Below, piece by piece: positions 16,618 through 23,500 of a stretch of 33,192 bases of DNA. The stretch is from a virus. Within the stretch, counting starts at the first letter, position 1, and each line of letters begins with the position of its first letter. Made by a program: the position numbers and the translations under genes. Below the pieces are notes generated by a model, which was not told the DNA's origin, ran no database searches, and worked only from the letters and a program-made list of their open reading frames with translations. Location: positions 1-33,192 of IMG/VR virus record IMGVR_UViG_3300021438_000050, one strand, 5' to 3'.

Positions 16618-17259
16618 CTATGTGCGCCGGCGCAGCAGCACCGGGCGCGGGGTGGTATCGGCCGGCGGCGTGCCGGCATCCGCATCTTCCACCAGGTCCA
16701 AGGGTTGCACACTTTCGGCGAGAGATGCGCCCATGTCGAGCGCCCCGCCGACCGCGTCAGCGGGCGCCACAGCCTCCGAAAGCAGGGAGGTGAAGGCCTG
16801 GGTAGCGTCGGCCAGGTCGGTGGGCGCCACGGGCTCGCTGAGCGCTGCGGCGAAAGCCTGCGTGGCGTCGACCTGGTCGGCGGGCGCCACGCTCTCGGCC
16901 AGGGCGTCGGTGTAGATCGAGCCGCCCGTCGCGGCGTCGGCCGGCGTCACGCTCTCGACCAGTGCGCTGGCCATGGTCTGCACGGAGCTGACCGCGTCGC
17001 CGGCGGCCGCCGACTCGGCCAGACTGGCCAGGAAGGTCTGGGCCGCGGTCAGTGCGTCGGCCGCCGCGACGCTATCGGCCAGGCTTGCCAGGAAGGTCTG
17101 GGCTGCGGTCAGCGCATCGGCCGCTGCGATGCTCTCGGTCAGGGTGTCGTTGTAGGTGGTGCCGCCTCCGCCGCCCGACGTGGCAGACGGATCGCGCAGC
17201 CACACATCGGCGCCCGCAGGCACCGTGGTAGACCACAGGATGACGTCGTTGCCGGCCAT
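16618..17259 (-). CDS. Repeat-containing phage structural protein (20-residue repeats)
   Basis: A 213-residue protein. Residues 1-39 are a small leader ending in a poly-Gly stretch (VILWSTTVPAGADVWLRDP, GGGGG). Residues 40-199 are eight consecutive units of exactly 20 residues with the pattern L-x-E-S-x-x-x-x-D-A, followed by a variable T/A/S-rich half. The first two units share the stretch AAADALTAAQTFLAS. The tail ends in RPVLLRRRT. The regular spacing of E-S and D with a hydrophobic every 20 residues suggests a solenoid or extended helical rod. The gene lies between small beta-type accessory genes and the tail adaptor, which fits a virion decoration or fibre-like part. No enzyme motif is seen. 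No clear ribosome site precedes the ATG, which lies 12 nt after the upstream stop. Confidence 0.6.
   Translation of the reverse strand: MAGNDVILWSTTVPAGADVWLRDPSATSGGGGGTTYNDTLTESIAAADALTAAQTFLASLADSVAAADALTAAQTFLASLAESAAAGDAVSSVQTMASALVESVTPADAATGGSIYTDALAESVAPADQVDATQAFAAALSEPVAPTDLADATQAFTSLLSEAVAPADAVGGALDMGASLAESVQPLDLVEDADAGTPPADTTPRPVLLRRRT
16678..17142 (-). repeat. 60-bp tandem repeat array inside the structural gene
   Basis: Seven full copies and one partial copy of a 60-bp unit encode 20 residues each. The copies nearest the 5' end of the gene (about 17023-17142) are almost identical at the DNA level, sharing for example the word CAGACCTTCCTGGC in the coding sense. Copies further downstream diverge but keep the period exactly, with no insertion or deletion. 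This pattern fits growth of the array by duplication at the 5' end. Confidence 0.75.
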
Positions 17260-17271
17260 GGCGCGGCCGGA

Positions 17272-17634
17272 TCAAGCCGGCGTGAAGAACAGTGTGTTGA
17301 CCGAAGTCCCGGCCACGTCAGGCGAGCCGGGCTTGTATGCGACCAAGTAGAAAAAGCCCGCGTTGTTGCCAAGCGAGAAACTGAAGTTGCCCGACCCGTC
17401 AGAGGTGGTAATCCCAACCTCGATGTCCGTCGCAGCCTCGAAGCACTTCACCACGCACGAACCCAGCGCCGAACCGGTTGAGTCGCGCGTGACGCCCGAC
17501 AGGCTGAAAGCGGCGTAGCACTTGGGCGAGCGCATGGCGATGGTCCGCGCCTGCGCCGAGATGGGGTAGACGCCACCAATGCGCTTTTTCAGCGCCATCG
17601 CTGGCCGCCGTCCGCATGTGTTGGCGAGCGGCAT
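17272..17634 (-). CDS. Small Ig/carboxypeptidase-regulatory-like structural protein
   Basis: A 120-residue protein. Residues about 43-115 read as a small beta-sandwich of the carboxypeptidase regulatory-like type: FSLSGVTRDSTGSALGSCVV, TDIEVGITTSDGSGNFSFSL and FFYLVAYKPG, where a strand, a turn with D-G-x-G-x-F and a closing strand are recognisable. Such domains are common as add-on beta modules on phage virion proteins. The start at 17634 overlaps the preceding stop as TGATG; a second ATG at residue 13 is possible. It belongs to the slightly less GC-rich run 17270-18720. Its exact place in the virion is unknown. Confidence 0.6.
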   Translation of the reverse strand: MPLANTCGRRPAMALKKRIGGVYPISAQARTIAMRSPKCYAAFSLSGVTRDSTGSALGSCVVKCFEAATDIEVGITTSDGSGNFSFSLGNNAGFFYLVAYKPGSPDVAGTSVNTLFFTPA

Positions 17635-18137
17635 CAGAACCCCTCAAACCCGTAGACCGCCATCCATGTGCCGGCGTTGAGGTTGGCCCCGCCGCCGTCC
17701 AACGTGATGCGGGTGATCTGCGCCGTGTTGGTCCACACGCCCGCGCCGCTGGTGATGCTTGGTGCGGTGGCTGCGGACTCGCTCAGGTCGCTGGACTGAT
17801 AGACGATGGCATGTGGGTTGCCGCTGATGTTGCTGATGCTGAACTCGATCAACCCGCGTGCGCCGGTCGTCGCTGTCTGGCTCACCTTGATGCCGGCCGC
17901 GGTGGCGGCGATGGCAGAGGTCGGCACGGCAAGGTCCGTGCTCACCTTGTAGGCGTAGGCCGTGGTGCCGGTGTCGCCGTTGAATTGAAGCTGCGCGATG
18001 GCCGACGCTGAATAGCCAGAAATGCGCACGAACACGCGCAGCATGGGCGTCGCGTCGAAGCTTCCCAGCGTCAGCGAGGACGCGGCCCCGGCCAGCGTGC
18101 CCTGCGCCAAAAGGCGGACTTGGGAATAGCCGGCCAT
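17634..18137 (-). CDS. Phage structural accessory protein, unknown function
   Basis: The start is placed at the ATG at 18137 (MAGYSQVRLLAQGTLAGAAS), 2 nt after the upstream TGA. A longer frame upstream lies inside the neighbouring gene and has no support. The 167-residue product is rich in Ser, Thr, Ala and Gly with beta-strand periodicity (SSLTLGSFDATPMLRVFVRI, IAQLQFNGDTGTTAYAYKV, ITRITLDGGGANLNAGTWMA) and ends YGFEGF. It has no Cys, signal peptide or membrane span. Jelly-roll-like proteins of this style sit between head and tail genes in many podophages and are probably capsid or tail decorations. No specific family is recognised. Its stop overlaps the next start as TGATG. Confidence 0.6.
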   Translation of the reverse strand: MAGYSQVRLLAQGTLAGAASSLTLGSFDATPMLRVFVRISGYSASAIAQLQFNGDTGTTAYAYKVSTDLAVPTSAIAATAAGIKVSQTATTGARGLIEFSISNISGNPHAIVYQSSDLSESAATAPSITSGAGVWTNTAQITRITLDGGGANLNAGTWMAVYGFEGF

Positions 18138-18139
18138 GA

Positions 18140-18718
18140 TCAGTTCAGCGTTTCGACTGCGAACTGATGCAGCAGGATCGAATTCGACGCACTGGCGACA
18201 GACCACGTGCCGAACAGGTCCAGCGTCAAAGCCGCCGTGCCGTCGAAGCCGGTTCCGACTGCTGGGGCAGACTGCGGCAGCAGGATGACCTTCGCTTCGC
18301 CTGCTACCGTTGTCGCGCCGGCCGCTTCTGATGTGAACCGGCCTTGATGCATGAGCGTTGCGGCAGTGCCTGAGCCCACAGTGCGGCACGTCAACAGCCA
18401 CTCAAGATCCCACGCCACATTGGTCTTTGCCGTGGTCGAAAGCGTCATGGCGCCTCCGTTGGCAACCACCGTGGCACCAAGGCGGAGATCCAGTGTCAGC
18501 GTGCCGGGCGTGGTCACGACCGTGCTAATGCGGCCCGCTGCGCGCACGCGCAACGCACGCCCCACATACCACCAGTTCGCGGGGATGCTGTATTTCGCCG
18601 CGCTGGCGCCGGTGCCGGTGCCGCCAAGCAGGCTGGTCGCGGTGGTGCTGTTGGTGAGCGCTACGCCGTCCGTCGCTGCCGGTACGCCGATTGCCTCTAC
18701 CCAGGTTTGCATGCCCAT
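18140..18718 (-). CDS. Phage structural protein of a widespread uncharacterised family
   Basis: A 192-residue, Thr/Ala/Gly-rich, beta-type protein. It contains VEAIGVPAATDGVALTNST, WWYVGRALRVRAAGRISTVV, TPGTLTLDLRLGATVVANGG, LEWLLTCRTVGSGTAATLM and a C-terminal LFGTWSVASASNSILLHQF. This arrangement is typical of an uncharacterised family found next to head and tail genes in many phages. It is probably a surface or fibre-associated jelly-roll protein, but no function has been assigned. AGGA lies about 8 nt before the ATG; a second ATG at residue 3 (18712) is possible. The stop is followed 2 nt later by the next start. Confidence 0.65.
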   Translation of the reverse strand: MGMQTWVEAIGVPAATDGVALTNSTTATSLLGGTGTGASAAKYSIPANWWYVGRALRVRAAGRISTVVTTPGTLTLDLRLGATVVANGGAMTLSTTAKTNVAWDLEWLLTCRTVGSGTAATLMHQGRFTSEAAGATTVAGEAKVILLPQSAPAVGTGFDGTAALTLDLFGTWSVASASNSILLHQFAVETLN

Positions 18719-18728
18719 GCTGTGGTCC

Positions 18729-19211
18729 TCAGGTCGCGCTGACGGTCAGCGTCACGTTGAGCGTGTCGCCGCTCAGGACCGAGCGCGACGCCGCGAAGTC
18801 GCCCGCGCTGTAGAGCGTGCCGCTGGTGCCGGTGTTGACGCTGGCCGTGAAGGCGCCGGCCACGGTGGCGCTGGCGTTGATGGTGTAGCTCACCGCGGTG
18901 GCCGTGTTGCTGCCGCCCGAGGTGGTGCCGAAGGTGATGGCCGGCCGGTTGCCGGCGTAGGGCGTGACCTCGGCCCAGCCGGCGTGACTGGCCAGGGTGT
19001 CACCCACTGCCGCGCTGCCCGTGCCCTTGAGGCCCAGGAACCAGGCCGCGGTGTAGGCCGAGCCCTTGAAATACTTGTCGATCAGGTCGGTCTTGCCGGC
19101 CGTCGTGACAAGGTTGTCGAAGCCGTCACGCCAGCGCTCGACGCCATCCGCACCGATGCAGACGACCTCGTAGCGGAAGCGCGGCGCGGGCGTGGCGACC
19201 TTGCCCAGCAC
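18729..19211 (-). CDS. Phage structural protein, unknown function (GTG start)
   Basis: The likely start is a GTG at 19211, one nt after the stop of the preceding gene (TGA C GTG). An in-frame ATG at 19289 would add 26 Pro/Arg-rich residues encoded inside the neighbour. The 160-residue product opens with VATPAPRFRYEVVCIGADG and WRDGFDNLVTTAGKTDLIDK, continues with YFKGSAYTAAWFLGLKG, and ends in a beta-rich segment (AVSYTINASATVAGAFTASV, GDTLNVTLTVSAT). This combination recurs in short phage structural proteins near the capsid genes, but I know of no assigned role. A virion decoration part is the best guess. Confidence 0.65.
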   Translation of the reverse strand: MLGKVATPAPRFRYEVVCIGADGVERWRDGFDNLVTTAGKTDLIDKYFKGSAYTAAWFLGLKGTGSAAVGDTLASHAGWAEVTPYAGNRPAITFGTTSGGSNTATAVSYTINASATVAGAFTASVNTGTSGTLYSAGDFAASRSVLSGDTLNVTLTVSAT

Positions 19212-19212
19212 G

Positions 19213-19701
19213 TCAGACCCCCAGCTTGGCGGCCAGTGCGGACAGGGCCTTCTCGGCCTTGGTGATGCGCTCTTCGGCGGCGGCGGCACGGGCCTCGGCG
19301 TCGGTCGCCCGGGCTTCGGCGGCGGTGGCGCGCTCCTCGGCCTCGGCGACAGCGGCGCGCGCCGCGTCGGTGACGCTCTGCGCCTCGGCCTGCGCGCCGG
19401 CGAGCAGCACCTGCGCGTCGTCGGCGGCCTTGGCCAGCACGCTGGCAGCCTGGCCGTGCGCCGCCTGGGCGGCAGCCTGGGCGCTGGCGATCTCGCCTTG
19501 GGCGGCAGCCAGGGCCTGCGCGAGCCGCTCGCGCTCGGCGGCCTCGTCCTGGCGCATCTGGTCGACGCGGGCCTTGCCCTCGCTCAGCGCTTGCTCCAGG
19601 CTGCCGATGTCGGCCAGGGCCTGAGCGACCGCTTGGATGCCGGCGAACTGCGCGATGAGGCGCTGGGCCTGTTCGGCGGCCAGGTGCAGATCAGTAGGCA
19701 T
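19213..19701 (-). CDS. Coiled-coil phage protein, unknown function
   Basis: A 162-residue protein. After a short head (LHLAAEQAQRLIAQFAGIQA) it is one continuous heptad-like helix very rich in Ala, Glu and Gln, for example AQALAAAQGEIASAQAAAQA and AEERATAAEARATDAEARA. GGAGG lies 7-8 nt before the ATG, and the start overlaps the end of the upstream gene by 11 nt. A long parallel coiled coil in this position could be a trimeric stalk, a tape-like spacer or an assembly helper. The low-complexity sequence prevents a family assignment. Membrane segments and catalytic motifs are absent. Confidence 0.6.
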   Translation of the reverse strand: MPTDLHLAAEQAQRLIAQFAGIQAVAQALADIGSLEQALSEGKARVDQMRQDEAAERERLAQALAAAQGEIASAQAAAQAAHGQAASVLAKAADDAQVLLAGAQAEAQSVTDAARAAVAEAEERATAAEARATDAEARAAAAEERITKAEKALSALAAKLGV

Positions 19702-20053
19702 TGCCGGTCCTCCGGGCGCACATGATGGCGGTCAGCGAGGTCGTGCCGTCGCCGCCCGTGACGCGCGGGCGGATGGCCAGCACGTTCTCCAGGACAGCGC
19801 GGCCGCCGGCCGCAGTGAAGCTGATGGCCGTCGAGCTCGGGTCCTTCAGCGGGAACCAGTTGGTGCCGCCGTCGAGCGAGCCCTCGAAGATGATGGTGCC
19901 GCCAACGCCGAACGTGCCGAGCACCTGCACCGTGCGGTCGCCCGCGCCGGTATAGAGCGCGGGCGAGCCGTCGTCACCGTTGAGCAGCCCGGTCCAGGTG
20001 TGGACCTTGTTGTCGATGAAGGCGTCCTGCAGAGTGCTGGTGCGCGTTGCCAT
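19691..20053 (-). CDS. Small beta-rich structural protein, possible decoration protein
   Basis: A 120-residue protein with strand patterns HTWTGLLNGDDGSPALYTG, RTVQVLGTFGVGGTIIFEGS, NWFPLKDPSSTAISFTAAGG and LAIRPRVTGGDGTTSLTAIM. The V-x-G-T-F-G-x-G-G-T-I-x-F-E-G-S-x-D-G-G-x-N-W core is common among small phage proteins encoded just after the major capsid genes and probably forms a beta-sandwich. GGAG lies 5-6 nt before the ATG. The gene is separated from the upstream capsid genes by an intergenic hairpin and overlaps the next gene by 11 nt. A role on the capsid surface is inference. Confidence 0.6.
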   Translation of the reverse strand: MATRTSTLQDAFIDNKVHTWTGLLNGDDGSPALYTGAGDRTVQVLGTFGVGGTIIFEGSLDGGTNWFPLKDPSSTAISFTAAGGRAVLENVLAIRPRVTGGDGTTSLTAIMCARRTGNAY

Positions 20054-20070
20054 GGTGGCTCCAGTTGGGC

Positions 20071-20095
20071 GAAAGGCCGCGCGTGGCGGCCTTTC
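20071..20095. terminator. Intergenic hairpin after the capsid genes
   Basis: A perfect 10-bp stem (GAAAGGCCGC/GCGGCCTTTC) with a 5-nt loop lies in the only gap above 50 nt between the capsid and accessory genes. On the minus-strand transcript it is not followed by a U-tract. It is more likely a weak terminator, a processing site or a 3'-end stabiliser that sets capsid mRNA levels apart from downstream genes than a full stop. Confidence 0.5.
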
Positions 20096-20114
20096 CGGGT
20101 GGCGTCAGCGGGGG

Positions 20115-20318
20115 TCAGGCGAGAGCTTCGCCTTGCTCCTTGGCCAGCGCGCCGACGGTGGTGGGCCGGCCCGTGCCTTCGGCCTTGGCCTTGGCCTTGG
20201 GGGCGTCGGCCAGCGGCTCGAACCAGGAGCCCGTGCTGCCCTTGGGCATCTCGAACTCCTCGCCAGGGTCGCGGACCTTGGTGCCGTCGTAGCCGGTCTT
20301 CGTTGCGATGACGCGCAT
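20115..20318 (-). CDS. Small phage protein, unknown function
   Basis: A 67-residue protein. The first half reads MRVIATKTGYDGTKVRDPGEEFEMP, a short SH3-like beta pattern known from many tiny phage proteins near capsid genes. It is followed by a flexible Lys/Ala/Gly tail. A strong ribosome site (AAGGAGG, 8 nt before the ATG) includes the stop codon of the preceding cementing-protein gene. High expression is therefore likely, consistent with a minor head protein. No experimentally known function is assigned. It is the last gene before the intergenic hairpin. Confidence 0.6.
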   Translation of the reverse strand: MRVIATKTGYDGTKVRDPGEEFEMPKGSTGSWFEPLADAPKAKAKAEGTGRPTTVGALAKEQGEALA

Positions 20319-20331
20319 GGGTCAGGCCTCC

Positions 20332-20820
20332 TTAGGCGTCGACGGTGAAGCCACCCGGGTAGGCGACGTTCAGGCCGGGCTCGAAGGCCAGGAAGGCGAA
20401 GACGGTGCCCTGCGTCGGGTTGGCGCCGGTCACCGTGTAGCGCATGCCGAGGTAGCGCTCGTAGGTGGCGCCCACCGGCAGCGGGATGCGGGCAAGCACC
20501 GCGCCGGCGGTCAGCGAGGCCAGGGGGATCGCGCCCAGGCTGGCGTGCAGGGTGGCCGACGTGGCCAGGTTGGCCGTGCTGTCGGACTCCAGCGTGATGG
20601 TCAGCGAGGTCAGCGTGTTGAAGGCCTGGCCGACCTGGACGATCAGGTAGACGAGCAGACCCGTCGTACCGAGATCGGCCAGGGTCGGGCCGCCGGCCTT
20701 GCTGCCAGCGCGCGTGTCGATCACGTTGGTGCTGATCGCGGTCGCGGTGATGGCCTGGCCGCTGCGCGTGCCGTCCGCGGCGATGGCGCCGGAGAAGGCG
20801 CTCTGGGTGTCGTAGATCAT
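20332..20820 (-). CDS. Bbp16-like capsid cementing protein
   Basis: A 162-residue protein resembling the Bordetella phage BPP-1 Bbp16 family, a jelly-roll cementing protein that sits on the capsid lattice. It starts MIYDTQSAFSGAIAADGTRS. It continues with NVIDTRAGSKAGGPTLADLG, YLIVQVGQAFNTLTSLTITL and YERYLGMRYTVTGANPTQG and ends YPGGFTVDA. These are the order and phrases typical of that family. An AGGAG site lies 7 nt before the ATG. The gene directly follows the major capsid gene, as in BPP-1-like phages. High GC and an alternating beta pattern agree with a virion surface protein. Confidence 0.8.
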   Translation of the reverse strand: MIYDTQSAFSGAIAADGTRSGQAITATAISTNVIDTRAGSKAGGPTLADLGTTGLLVYLIVQVGQAFNTLTSLTITLESDSTANLATSATLHASLGAIPLASLTAGAVLARIPLPVGATYERYLGMRYTVTGANPTQGTVFAFLAFEPGLNVAYPGGFTVDA

Positions 20821-20850
20821 GGAGTGCTCCTGCTGATCCTTGGGTTGGGC

Positions 20851-21876
20851 TTAGACGACGCGCGCCTCGGTGGTCAGGATGCTGTCCACCGTGCGCACCG
20901 GGACGCCCAGGAAGCGCAGCTCGGGCACCGACACCGTGACGCCGCCGAACTGGCGCAGGGCCTCGGTGACGCTCAGCGCGTTCTGGCTCTTGTTCAGAGC
21001 CTGGATGCTGAGCATCTCCTTCACCGTGCGGTTCGCGTAGAACGCGTACTGCGCGTTGGCCACGGCGTTGGGCACGCGGGCCATGGCGCGGACCATCAGC
21101 TTGATGAGGTCCGCGGCCGAGGATTCGGCCACCAGGTTGGACACGTCGATGTTGCAGACGCGCACGACGGAGCGCCAGTCGCGGACATGCAGGCCGCACT
21201 GCCACTGCCACCAGTCGGCCAGGGCACGGAAGCGGTTCTGGTTGGCATCGAACGCGTCGATCTCGCCCAGGTCCTTGTGCTGCAGGCCCGCCGTCGACCC
21301 CTTGGGGTAGATGCCGTGCACGGTCTGCTTGCTCCAGCCCACCAGCCAGATGCTGGTGTTGTCCGAGCCGGTGCCGCCACCGTCGATGACGTTGGCCGCC
21401 GTGGCCGCCGTGGCCGTGCTCACCGAACCGAAGCGCGGCGCCAGGCCGTTGAACTGCTCGGGGTTGGTGGACATGTTGCCGTAGATGAGCGCGGTGGCCA
21501 TCTGCTGGTTCATGCCCTCGACGATGCCGCTGGCCTCGCTCAGGCGGAACGCGCTGGCGTTGCCGTTGAGGTTGGCCTCGTTGGCGTCGACCTCGGAGCG
21601 GTTCTCCAGGATCGCGCAGCTGTCGGTGACCTGCGCGCGCTGGGTCTTGGCCGGGGGCACGCCCTGGTAGAACGAGCGCCAGACGGCGTTCGGGATGCCC
21701 GTGCGCACGCTGGCCTTGTGGCCCGTGGGCAGGTTGCCCTCGAACCAGGGCATGTCGAGCAGGATCTCGTTGGACTGCGTCAGCAGTTCCGCGACGTCGG
21801 CGACGGTGCCGTCCGGGGCCATCGACTGCGCGATGTCCAGGAGGGTGACCTTGCCGGAGGTGCCAAGGGTTGCCAT
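20851..21876 (-). CDS. Major capsid protein, epsilon15 gp7/BPP-1 type (HK97 fold)
   Basis: A 341-residue protein forming the head shell. The N-terminus (VTLLDIAQSMAPDGTVADVA, ELLTQSNEILLDMPWFEGNL, PTGHKASVRTGIPNAVWRS) and the middle (VTDSCAILENRSEVDANEA, FRLSEASGIVEGMNQQMATA, LIYGNMSTNPEQFNGLAPRF) match the pattern of the epsilon15 gp7/BPP-1 capsid family, which adopts the HK97 fold. Later blocks such as DWRSVVRVCNIDVSNLV and QYAFYANRTVKEMLSIQA fit the peripheral and axial domains. AAGGA lies 9 nt before the ATG. It follows the scaffold gene by 12 nt and precedes the cementing protein, the expected head-gene order. No N-terminal delta domain is fused; a separate scaffold gene exists. Confidence 0.92.
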   Translation of the reverse strand: MATLGTSGKVTLLDIAQSMAPDGTVADVAELLTQSNEILLDMPWFEGNLPTGHKASVRTGIPNAVWRSFYQGVPPAKTQRAQVTDSCAILENRSEVDANEANLNGNASAFRLSEASGIVEGMNQQMATALIYGNMSTNPEQFNGLAPRFGSVSTATAATAANVIDGGGTGSDNTSIWLVGWSKQTVHGIYPKGSTAGLQHKDLGEIDAFDANQNRFRALADWWQWQCGLHVRDWRSVVRVCNIDVSNLVAESSAADLIKLMVRAMARVPNAVANAQYAFYANRTVKEMLSIQALNKSQNALSVTEALRQFGGVTVSVPELRFLGVPVRTVDSILTTEARVV

Positions 21877-21888
21877 GGTGAGCGTCCT

Positions 21889-22482
21889 TTACGCTTGTGA
21901 TGTGGCGGTGGTCGGGTACATCCGGGAAGCCCGATCGCCGGCCGCATTGGCCGCCGGGCGTCCCGCGACGAACCGGTCGTCGCTGAGCGCTTTGCCGATG
22001 GTGTAGGCCCACTTGACGACCGCGGGGTGGTTGCCCAGCCCACTGGCCTCCAGGAAGGTCTTCAGCTCGGGCGGCCCGAGATCGACGGCCTTGCGCGCCA
22101 CCGCCAGGGTCTGGTCCAGCTTGTCGCCGCCCAGTTCCTTGTCGTTGCGCACCGACTCGGCCCATTCCGCCACGCGTGCCTTGTGCGCTTCGACCCGGGC
22201 CGTTTCGCGTTTCACCGCGAGGTCCACGATCTTCTGCGCCCGCTCGCTTGCGGTCAGCGCCTTGTCACCGACGATCGCCTTGAACTCGTCGGCCGAGGCC
22301 TGGTCGAGCTCAACACCACCGGGGAGCTTCAGCTCGAAGGTGACATCCGGCTCCGCGGTCGTGGCCGACGTGGTGTCGACCTGGCCTTGGAGCTGGCTGG
22401 CGCCTTCGCCATCAGCTTGCTGCGTCGCGCCGCCTTCGGGGGTCCCTGCGGTGGCTGCGTCCAGCGGATCACTCATTCGCAT
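21889..22482 (-). CDS. Scaffolding protein (putative, possibly with protease role)
   Basis: A 197-residue acidic protein immediately upstream of the capsid gene, as expected for a scaffold. The first 50 residues are a disordered Gly/Ala/Gln/Thr stretch. A short beta segment (VTFELKLPGGVELDQAS) is followed by a long charged helix (KIVDLAVKRETARVEAHKARV) and the block WAESVRNDKELGGDKLDQTL, then PELKTFLEASGLGNHPAVV. The last two blocks are typical of scaffold or head-maturation proteins in many phages. Some relatives are annotated as proteases, but no catalytic triad can be read here. The start overlaps the preceding gene by 14 nt; the second ATG (22476) is an alternative. Confidence 0.75.
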   Translation of the reverse strand: MRMSDPLDAATAGTPEGGATQQADGEGASQLQGQVDTTSATTAEPDVTFELKLPGGVELDQASADEFKAIVGDKALTASERAQKIVDLAVKRETARVEAHKARVAEWAESVRNDKELGGDKLDQTLAVARKAVDLGPPELKTFLEASGLGNHPAVVKWAYTIGKALSDDRFVAGRPAANAAGDRASRMYPTTATSQA

Positions 22483-22774
22483 GCTCCTTCAACAGCACCA
22501 GGTAGGCCTCCGGTGCGAACTCCATCACCTTGGCCAGCAACCGCTGGCCAGCGTTGAGCTGGCCGCAGTTGAAGGCGGTGACAGAGCCCGAGTGGTTGAA
22601 CGGGTTGCGGTACACGCCCGCATCCGCCAGCCACTGCCTCACCAGGCGTCGGCCCTGCTTGTGCCCCATCAGCCACTTGTAGTCGTCGAGCTCCTGAAGG
22701 CGTTGGCGCTGGGCTTCCTGCTCTTCGAGCTGGGCCTCTGCTTCATTGCCGATCAGGTCCGTAGGATCACGCAT
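22469..22774 (-). CDS. Bbp19-like phage protein
   Basis: A 101-residue protein of the Bbp19 type known from BPP-1-like phages. It opens with RDPTDLIGNEAEAQLEEQEA, then DDYKWLMGHKQGRRLVRQWL, DAGVYRNPFNHSGSVTAFN, and ends FAPEAYLVLLKEHANE. The W-L/M-M-x-x-K-x-G-R-R segment and the small-aromatic pattern are the family signature. The role is unknown, but it is always found between staple and scaffold genes in head clusters. I see no ribosome site at its ATG. A short ORF bridges the preceding gene and this start, so translation is probably coupled. Confidence 0.7.
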   Translation of the reverse strand: MRDPTDLIGNEAEAQLEEQEAQRQRLQELDDYKWLMGHKQGRRLVRQWLADAGVYRNPFNHSGSVTAFNCGQLNAGQRLLAKVMEFAPEAYLVLLKEHANE

Positions 22775-22823
22775 GGCTGGAACGCGTTGAATTCTGCGAG
22801 TGGTTTTCGGGCATAAGCGCCAT
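22767..22823 (-). CDS. Possible 18-residue coupling ORF
   Basis: A very short frame (MALMPENHSQNSTRSSHA) starts in a TGATG overlap with the preceding stop. It ends 8 nt inside the next gene, whose own start lacks a ribosome site. It probably serves, if translated, to carry ribosomes across the gap rather than to make a functional peptide. Nothing else supports a protein-level role. Confidence 0.3.
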   Translation of the reverse strand: MALMPENHSQNSTRSSHA

Positions 22824-23164
22824 CAGCCGCCGAGCAGCGTCGGCGCGCCCGCCAGGGCGCCGTCGGCCACGCCACGTCCGCCGGTCAGCAACGAGCCGCC
22901 TTGCGTGCCCTGCCGCGCGCGGTTGCGCCGCGTCAGCAGCGTGGTGTCGGCCTCGTAGGCCGACTGCATCGGCGGGGGCGGCCCGGGGATCTTGGGTGCA
23001 TGCTGGCGGATCTCGATCGGGTCCAGGCGCTCCTCGTCGCCGGTCGCAGCGTAGGAGCCCAGGGGGTCCGCCCGGCTCGTGACCTTGCCGAACATGGTCT
23101 GGTTGTCGAACAGGTGGTCCGAGCCGATCGTGTTGGAGACGCTGCGCGTTTGCGCGGTGCACAT
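22823..23164 (-). CDS. Small proline-rich phage protein with C-terminal TLLGG motif (paralogue A)
   Basis: The start is placed at the ATG at 23164 with GGAG 7 nt upstream; the longer frame to 23404 lies inside the staple gene. The 113-residue product starts MCTAQTRSVSN, contains GPPPPMQ in the middle and ends with LLTRR, then GGSLLTGGRGVADGALAG and APTLLGG. The second half is clearly related to the 66-residue protein encoded at 25191-25391 on the other side of the portal and staple genes. Similar short proline-rich proteins ending in TLLGG accompany podovirus portal genes, but their role is not known to me. They may be minor virion or assembly factors. It appears mostly disordered, with a Cys at position 2. 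Confidence 0.65.
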   Translation of the reverse strand: MCTAQTRSVSNTIGSDHLFDNQTMFGKVTSRADPLGSYAATGDEERLDPIEIRQHAPKIPGPPPPMQSAYEADTTLLTRRNRARQGTQGGSLLTGGRGVADGALAGAPTLLGG

Positions 23165-23166
23165 GC

Positions 23167-23499
23167 TCAGCTCCGGTACATGCGGTCGGCCATGGGCCTG
23201 GCGGCCGGGGCACCCAGATCCATGTCGGTGATCTGCAGGCCCACCGAGCGCTCCAGGCTGCCGCCGTCCTCGGCGTCGGGCTTGGCCTCTTCGTACTGGC
23301 TCACGCTCGTGACCGTGGCGCGCGCGACGAAGGTGATCGTGGCGCCGATGGCGGGCATCGGCATGCCCAGCTTCTTCAGCGTTTCGTCGCAGAGGTTGAT
23401 GCACAGCCCGTAGGGGTAGGCCGGCTCCTCGTAGCTCGGCGCCACCATGGTGCTGGTCTCCTTCTCCTTCGGGTCGTTCTTCAGGTTGACCAGGGCCAT
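23167..23499 (-). CDS. Capsid staple-like protein
   Basis: A 110-residue protein beginning MALVNLKNDPKEKETSTM, followed by EEPAYPYGLCINLCDETLKK and LGMPMPAIGATITFVARATV, and then LQITDMDLG. The order of a basic flexible N-terminus, Y-P-Y-G-L, an L-x-K-L-G-x-x-x-P helix and a beta core ending in L-Q-I-T-D-M matches the capsid staple family, represented by epsilon15 gp10, which clamps neighbouring capsomers. GAGGAG lies 5-6 nt before the ATG and the start is 1 nt after the portal stop. Its position between portal and scaffold genes agrees. The C-terminal 20 residues are Ala/Pro/Arg-rich. Confidence 0.7.
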   Translation of the reverse strand: MALVNLKNDPKEKETSTMVAPSYEEPAYPYGLCINLCDETLKKLGMPMPAIGATITFVARATVTSVSQYEEAKPDAEDGGSLERSVGLQITDMDLGAPAARPMADRMYRS

Positions 23500-23500
23500 G

